Source of the DNA: Pseudomaricurvus alcaniphilus
GTDB taxonomy: Bacteria; Pseudomonadota; Gammaproteobacteria; Pseudomonadales; Cellvibrionaceae
Length of the DNA stretch: 64,000 nt
Assembly (NCBI RefSeq): GCF_011440395.1
Contig: NZ_JAAOIX010000005.1
Coordinates: 242,087-306,086 of the forward strand
Direction: 5' to 3'
Made by a program: the position numbers and the translations under genes. The notes beneath the pieces were generated by a model, which was not told the origin of the DNA, did no database searches, and saw nothing but the letters and a program-made list of their open reading frames with translations. This document shows positions 59,674 through 64,000 of the stretch, in pieces. How positions within the stretch are numbered: the stretch's first letter is position 1; the number at the start of each line of letters is the position of its first letter.

Positions 59674-60198
59674 GTGATCGCCGATCTGCACGACCGCAAG
59701 GTTATTATGGACCCGGATACCTTCGTCGCCCCCACCGCGGCTGTGGTGGGCTCTGTCACCCTGGAAAAAGGCGCCAGCGTCTGGTTTAGCGCGGTCATTC
59801 GGGGGGACAGCGAGCAAATTGTGGTCGGCGTCGACAGCAACGTGCAGGACGGCGCCGTCCTGCACGCTGACCCGGGCCATCCGCTGCTGATCGGCGCCGG
59901 CGTCACCATAGGCCACAACGCCACAGTTCACGGTTGCCAGATTGGTGAGTTCTCACTTATCGGGATCAATGCAGTAATTTTAAACGGCGCCAAAATTGGC
60001 AAACACTGCCTCATAGGCAGCAACGCCCTGGTGACCGAGGGCAGCGTGATTCCCGACGGCTCGCTGGTGGTCGGCTCACCGGCGAGGGTCAAACGGGCAC
60101 TTTCAGAACAGGAAATCGCCGGGCTGCAAAAGTCGGCGCAGCACTACGCCGAGAATGGGCGCAGCTTCAAGCAGGGGCTGGTGCTGCGGCCCGAGTAG
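59674..60198 (+). CDS. Gamma-carbonic anhydrase-family protein (YrdA-like)
   Basis: 174 aa from GTG 59674 with AAGGAG 8 nt upstream; an in-frame ATG 120 nt earlier adds unrelated residues. Left-handed beta-helix hexapeptide repeats: [40 protein letters not shown] and [10 protein letters not shown]. The metal His positions ([12 protein letters not shown]) are kept. Catalytic carbonic anhydrase activity is not proven for the bacterial YrdA/PaaY group. Confidence 0.92.
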   Translation: MIADLHDRKVIMDPDTFVAPTAAVVGSVTLEKGASVWFSAVIRGDSEQIVVGVDSNVQDGAVLHADPGHPLLIGAGVTIGHNATVHGCQIGEFSLIGINAVILNGAKIGKHCLIGSNALVTEGSVIPDGSLVVGSPARVKRALSEQEIAGLQKSAQHYAENGRSFKQGLVLRPE

Positions 60199-60342
60199 TT
60201 GCCGCAGCGGTTGGCCGACACGGGCGCCAGCTGCAATTACCCGGGCTTGCGATACTGCGCCCTGATGGCTCCGCCACCAGCCAGCCGGCGATCTGTCTTT
60301 CCGGTCAGCTGCCTGTCCGGGAACCCGGGACGGATAACAGGC

Positions 60343-61101
60343 CTAGTTCACATTCTCGTCGCCCAATTGCCGGGTCAACTGAATAGCCCCGGCAGCGCGC
60401 TTCTTGCGGATGCGAATATTGAGCAGTTCCACAGTCACCGAAAATGCCATGGCGAAATACACATAGCCTTTCGGCACGTGCACATCCAGACCCTCGGAGA
60501 TCAGGGTGAAGCCGATCAGGATCAAAAACGACAGGGCCAACATTTTAATGGTGGGGTTTTGGTCGACAAATTCGCCGATGGATTTGGCGGCAAACAACAT
60601 CACTAACACCGAGATCACTATAGCAATGACCATGATCGAGACGTGATCCACCAGGCCCACTGCCGTAATAACCGAGTCCAGCGAGAACACGATATCGAGC
60701 GCGGCAATCTGGGCCAGCACCGAGAAGTAACTGACACGCCGCGGGGCACTCTCGTGCGCCTCGATAATTTCAAAGCTGGCGTGAATTTCATGGGTAGACT
60801 TGGCCAGCAAGAACAGCCCGCCGACAATCAGGATAATATCCCGCCCGGATATCTCCTGGCCCAGCAGCGTAAATAGTGGCTCGATCAAGCCCATTACCCA
60901 GACCAGGCTGAACAACAGCCCGAGGCGCGCCAACATCGCCAGACCGAGCCCGATTTGGCGGGCCGAATGGCGCTGCTCGGGAGGCAGCCGCCCCACCAGT
61001 ATCGAAATAAAAATAATATTATCGATGCCCAGCACTATTTCGAGGGCCACCAGTGTGCCCAGCGCCACCCAGGCCTCGGGGCTCGCAAACCATTCAAACA
61101 T
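60343..61101 (-). CDS. TerC/YgdQ family integral membrane protein
   Basis: 252 aa from ATG 61101 (GGGGAA upstream). About seven transmembrane helices; ALEIVLGIDNIIFISILVGRLP and LDIVFSLDSVITAVGLVDH carry the paired Asp residues of the TerC family, proposed to handle Mn2+ or other divalent metal. Close in order and wording to E. coli YgdQ. It has no tellurite genes beside it. Confidence 0.93.
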   Translation of the reverse strand: MFEWFASPEAWVALGTLVALEIVLGIDNIIFISILVGRLPPEQRHSARQIGLGLAMLARLGLLFSLVWVMGLIEPLFTLLGQEISGRDIILIVGGLFLLAKSTHEIHASFEIIEAHESAPRRVSYFSVLAQIAALDIVFSLDSVITAVGLVDHVSIMVIAIVISVLVMLFAAKSIGEFVDQNPTIKMLALSFLILIGFTLISEGLDVHVPKGYVYFAMAFSVTVELLNIRIRKKRAAGAIQLTRQLGDENVN

Positions 61102-61185
61102 AACACTATTCCCCAAACACTTTATCGCCAGCACTGGCCGCCGACAGGGCCAGGTTGGCAGCCAATAGTAGCCTCCAGCCCGATA

Positions 61186-61551
61186 TTACTGGCTGAGCTC
61201 CCCTTCGATTTCATCGATCAGGTCCAGGGGCTCCATCTCTACACCTTCGAGCTCCGTATCCCAATTCACGCCCACCAGGAAGACATCTTCGTGCATGCCT
61301 GGCAACCACTCATCCAAAAACTCATCCAGTGCTACCGGCACCGCCTTGTAAGCTGACCACTCGCCGTCGCAGAGCTGCTCGGCAAACTCCGGTTGCGACC
61401 AAAACGGCATAACGTCGGTGTCCGGGTATTTTTCCGATGGGCACAGCGCCCAACCATCGGGCCCTTCCAGCCCCCAGACACAGCCGGTGGCGATGGCTTC
61501 AACAATAAAGCGGTCGAGATTTTCTTCGATGTTATCTGACAGGGGTTCCAT
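61186..61551 (-). CDS. DUF2750 family protein
   Basis: 121 aa, very acidic, cytosolic. FIVEAIATGCVWGLEGPDGWALCPSEKY, MPFWSQPEFAEQLC, WSAYKAVPVALDEFLDEWLPGM and GVNWDTELEGVEMEP match the DUF2750 pattern. No known function. 84 nt upstream of the TerC-like gene on the same strand, possibly co-transcribed. Confidence 0.88.
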   Translation of the reverse strand: MEPLSDNIEENLDRFIVEAIATGCVWGLEGPDGWALCPSEKYPDTDVMPFWSQPEFAEQLCDGEWSAYKAVPVALDEFLDEWLPGMHEDVFLVGVNWDTELEGVEMEPLDLIDEIEGELSQ

Positions 61552-61680
61552 AGCGGGCGCTCTTGCGTTTAATGGCCGCCATTATAGAGGAATAATGCCG
61601 CCGCAATCAGCGTTATTAAATGAATATGTTGTCACTGGCAACGGCCAGCGACGCTGCGCCGCCGACCGTCAAGCAGTGTA

Positions 61681-62379
61681 TTAATTCATCACCATGGCGT
61701 TGCCGCGGGGGTGGGTGACCTTGATTTCAACCCGGCGCTCGGCGGCATAGGCTTGCAGGTCTCCCTGGGGAGCCCGGGACTGATCCGCGCCGTGACTGTA
61801 CAGCTCTATATTTGCGCTGCTGACGCCGGCGTCGAGCAATGCCTGCCGCACCGCCTCGGCACGGTAGTGGGCCAGTACGTTATTGTACTCATCGGTACCC
61901 CTTGGATCGGCGTAGCCGTCCAGTTGCACACGCATACCAGGATAGGCGACCAAAACCCGAGCCAGCCCCTCGATACGCCCCCGGTCCTGTTCGTTCAGCA
62001 CGTCCGAGCCGCGCCCAAATCGCACCTGGGAGCTGAGAATGTCGAGGGCGATCTCTCGCAGCTGTGCCGACTTTTGCCGACCATCAACCAGCTCCCGAGT
62101 TAAACTCTCGACCTGACTGTTTGCCTGCACCAATGCTCCACCCATTTCCTCGACCTCTTCTGCACGTTCAATTTGTTCCCCCAGATAAGCGCCGCCGAAA
62201 GCCCCGGCAACCAACCCCAGCGGACCACCCAATACCGCCCCGGCCACGGTCACCGAGGTAAAGGTCAAGCCCTGCTTCCAGGGTGTGAGCTTCTTCTCGC
62301 CCGGCGCCGCGGACGAAACCGAACTCAGACCGCTCAACAATAACGTCGTTCCCAAAACTACAACCCGTTTTTTACTCAT
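61681..62379 (-). CDS. OmpA-like peptidoglycan-binding protein with glycine-rich membrane segment
   Basis: 232 aa from ATG 62379. Signal peptide (about 1-24, ...SSAAP), a Gly-rich hydrophobic segment GAVLGGPLGLVAGAFGGAYLG (about 42-62), a short coiled coil (about 65-105) and a C-terminal OmpA domain (about 115-225) with LDGYADPRGTDEYN and YSHGADQSR. Resembles sortase-associated PdsO proteins, but no sortase gene is adjacent, so only the OmpA family is assigned. Confidence 0.85.
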   Translation of the reverse strand: MSKKRVVVLGTTLLLSGLSSVSSAAPGEKKLTPWKQGLTFTSVTVAGAVLGGPLGLVAGAFGGAYLGEQIERAEEVEEMGGALVQANSQVESLTRELVDGRQKSAQLREIALDILSSQVRFGRGSDVLNEQDRGRIEGLARVLVAYPGMRVQLDGYADPRGTDEYNNVLAHYRAEAVRQALLDAGVSSANIELYSHGADQSRAPQGDLQAYAAERRVEIKVTHPRGNAMVMN

Positions 62380-62753
62380 CGTTACAACTCCCGTTATGAT
62401 CTGTGAGTGGCGGCCTGTGCCCGCCAACGACAGCTATTAAAACAAGAGATTAGGGCCTTCCCCGGCAGCAAGCAGGGTAAAGCAGCGATGAATTGTGATC
62501 AATTGTGGCAGCGAGGACGAACTGCATCTGCTACAGTTGCCCCCTGCAACTTTTTATATCTGGCGGCCGGGGAAACACGGTGACCGAAACGACTGGAACC
62601 AGGGTGTCATGCGCGCCGACAGCACAGCCAGAGCGCTGGCACCTCAACAGGTAACCCCAAGCACCTGAACCAGTTTATTTAGAAACCAAAATATTTAAAA
62701 ACCAAAGCATTTAAACCAAAACGCTTAAACCAAAGTACACAGACCCGAATATC
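62380..62753. other. Non-coding interval upstream of purU with A/T-rich tandem repeats
   Basis: No gene seen. At 62683-62736 four degenerate units of about 14-16 bp, each containing ACCAAA followed by a TTAAA-like end (AACCAAAATATTTAA, AACCAAAGCATTTAA, ACCAAAACGCTTAA, ACCAAAG), lie directly before the purU start. They may be slippage products or an A/T-rich enhancer of translation. Confidence 0.55.
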
Positions 62754-63617
62754 ATGAACAAACCACGCTATGTATTGACACTCAGCTGTCGCGACCGACA
62801 CGGCATCATCGCCGACGTCACCACCTTCCTTGCCGGGCACTGCTATAACATCGAAGAATCATCCCAGTTTGAAGACCGGCTCGAACAGCGCTTTTTCATG
62901 CGCTCGCAATTCCGCGCCGTGGATGACAAGGCCACCGACATCGACCAGGTGCGTCGACAATTTGCCAGCCTGGCGGCGAAAGACGGCATGGAATGGCAAC
63001 TTAATAACCTGGACCAGCGCCCCAAAATCGTGATCGCCGTGTCCCAGTGGGGCCACTGCCTGAACGCCCTGCTGCACAAATGGAAGGAGGGTACACTGCC
63101 GGTGGAGATCGCCGCGGTGGTGTCCAACCACGAGCATATGCGCGACCTGGTGAACTGGTACAACCTGCCCTATCACCACCTCCCCATCAGCCGGGAAACC
63201 AAACCCGAGCAGGAGGCCAAGCTTTACAGCATCATGGAAGACAGCGGCGCCGATTTCCTGGTGCTGGCGCGCTATATGCAGATTCTCTCCGACAACCTGT
63301 GCCAGAAACTGCAGGGGCGCGCCATCAACATTCACCACTCCTTCCTGCCGGGCTTCAAGGGCGCCAAACCCTACCACCAGGCCTATGACCGCGGCGTCAA
63401 ACTGATTGGCGCCACCGCCCACTTCGTCACCAGTGACCTGGATGAAGGGCCTATTATCGAGCAGGAGGTGGAGCGGGTCACCCACACCAACTCCCCCCAG
63501 GAGCTGGTAGAGATCGGCCACGATATCGAAAGCGTTGTGCTCTGCCGTGCGGTGCGCTGGCACGCCGAGCGCCGGGTGCTGATCAACGGCCACCGCACCG
63601 TGGTATTTCGCCGCTAA
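62754..63617 (+). CDS. purU: Formyltetrahydrofolate deformylase
   Basis: Hydrolyses 10-formyl-THF to THF + formate, balancing one-carbon pools. 287 aa. N-terminal ACT domain (about 6-85: YVLTLSCRDRHGIIADVTTFL) and formyltransferase domain with NIHHSFLPGFKGAKPYHQAYDRGVKLIGATAHFV (His and the later Asp of LDEGPIIEQ are catalytic). No clear ribosome site; the ATG follows AATATC. Confidence 0.96.
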   Translation: MNKPRYVLTLSCRDRHGIIADVTTFLAGHCYNIEESSQFEDRLEQRFFMRSQFRAVDDKATDIDQVRRQFASLAAKDGMEWQLNNLDQRPKIVIAVSQWGHCLNALLHKWKEGTLPVEIAAVVSNHEHMRDLVNWYNLPYHHLPISRETKPEQEAKLYSIMEDSGADFLVLARYMQILSDNLCQKLQGRAINIHHSFLPGFKGAKPYHQAYDRGVKLIGATAHFVTSDLDEGPIIEQEVERVTHTNSPQELVEIGHDIESVVLCRAVRWHAERRVLINGHRTVVFRR

Positions 63618-63651
63618 TGCCCTCTCGCTAACGAACATGCAGCCCGGAAAC

Positions 63652-63682
63652 AAAAAAAGGCCGCCATTGGCGACCTTTTTTT
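63652..63682. terminator. Bidirectional terminator between purU and tuf
   Basis: A7-GG...GCC ATT GGC...CC-T7 hairpin (63652-63682), symmetrical A and T runs, between convergent genes. Confidence 0.85.
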
Positions 63683-63701
63683 CGGGGGCTGGATCTATCG
63701 A

Positions 63702-64000
63702 TTACTCGATGATCTTGGCAACCACGCCGGCACCCACAGTACGACCGCCTTCACGGATCGCAAAGCGCAGACCTTCGTCCATCGCAATCGGGTGAATCAG
63801 GGTAACGGTCATCTGGATGTTGTCACCCGGCATCACCATTTCCACACCTTCCGGCAGCTCACAAGCACCGGTTACGTCAGTGGTACGGAAGTAAAACTGC
63901 GGACGGTAGCCCTTGAAGAACGGAGTGTGACGACCGCCTTCTTCCTTCGACAACACGTACACTTCACCTTCGAACTTGGTGTGGGGAGTGATGGAGCCCG
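63702..64000 (-). CDS. tuf: Translation elongation factor Tu, C-terminal part
   Basis: About 99 codons of the C-terminal beta-barrel domain are present; the rest lies past base 64000. [75 protein letters not shown] are typical of EF-Tu. Delivers aminoacyl-tRNA to the ribosome. Confidence 0.98.
   Translation of the reverse strand, partial: GSITPHTKFEGEVYVLSKEEGGRHTPFFKGYRPQFYFRTTDVTGACELPEGVEMVMPGDNIQMTVTLIHPIAMDEGLRFAIREGGRTVGAGVVAKIIE

Noticed and set aside
61681..62379. PdsO-type sortase-system OmpA protein
   Set aside because: Similar layout, but no sortase or sorted-substrate gene adjacent; only OmpA-family is supported.

Overview
The window is bacterial chromosome from a gammaproteobacterium, most probably a marine aerobic heterotroph of the Cellvibrionales/Halieaceae type. 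This is inferred from gene order and protein character, not from a marker-gene search. The gammaproteobacterial blocks are mraZ-rsmH-ftsL-ftsI-murE, rsmI/lpoA-yraN-diaA-dolP, rplU-rpmA-obgE-proB, and prkA-yeaH-spoVR. Coding density is high and both strands are used. Most of the window is housekeeping; the accessory part lies at about 34.1-42.5 kb.

Layout. 1-4.8 kb: head of the division/cell-wall (dcw) operon on the minus strand, with a clear promoter and four 10-bp-spaced MraZ boxes; murE runs off the left edge. 4.8-6.1 kb: non-coding, with a REP-like repeat cluster and the RNase P RNA gene. 6.2-8.6 kb: an isolated TonB-dependent receptor. 9-13.4 kb: rsmI divergent from lpoA-yraN-diaA-dolP. 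13.4-15.5 kb: a small unknown protein, a lone exbD, a HopJ-family protein and rpsT. 15.6-19.8 kb: rplU-rpmA-obgE-proB-hisC on the minus strand. 20-28 kb: ispB, dinG with a possible LexA box, a chemoreceptor gene broken by a 13-nt net deletion in its signalling tip, and uvrA. 28.3-34.1 kb: a TPP-riboswitch-controlled thiamine operon thiC-thiO-thiG-thiDE(fused)-thiS.

34.1-36.5 kb is an accessory stretch. It holds nested inverted repeats, a long hairpin whose stem pairs perfectly only when G-U pairs are allowed, a telomere-like (GGGTTTT)n tract beside a tRNA-5'-half look-alike, a small two-helix membrane protein and an orphan UbiG-type methyltransferase. 36.8-42.5 kb is a six-gene minus-strand redox cluster. 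It encodes a NirB-like FAD/[2Fe-2S] oxidoreductase fused to a multi-helix, His-containing membrane domain, an 11-haem anchored cytochrome c, a DUF3365 haem lipoprotein, a monohaem cytochrome lipoprotein, a group 1 truncated haemoglobin and a ferredoxin-FAD-NAD reductase. The set reads as an NAD(P)H-to-periplasm electron route plus an NO/O2-handling globin pair. I do not recognise it as a named system and consider it the best candidate for undescribed biology here.

42.9-64 kb returns to conserved genes: pyk, rlmG, a fatty-acid desaturase with a coiled-coil tail and a FabR/DesT-like operator upstream, tcdA facing a CsdA-CsdE fusion, a TatD-family nuclease, rimO, prkA-yeaH-spoVR, cca, a CBS protein, a gamma-carbonic anhydrase homologue, a TerC/YgdQ membrane protein, a DUF2750 protein, an OmpA-like protein, purU and the 3' part of tuf. 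No CRISPR array, complete tRNA, rRNA, transposase or integrase was seen.
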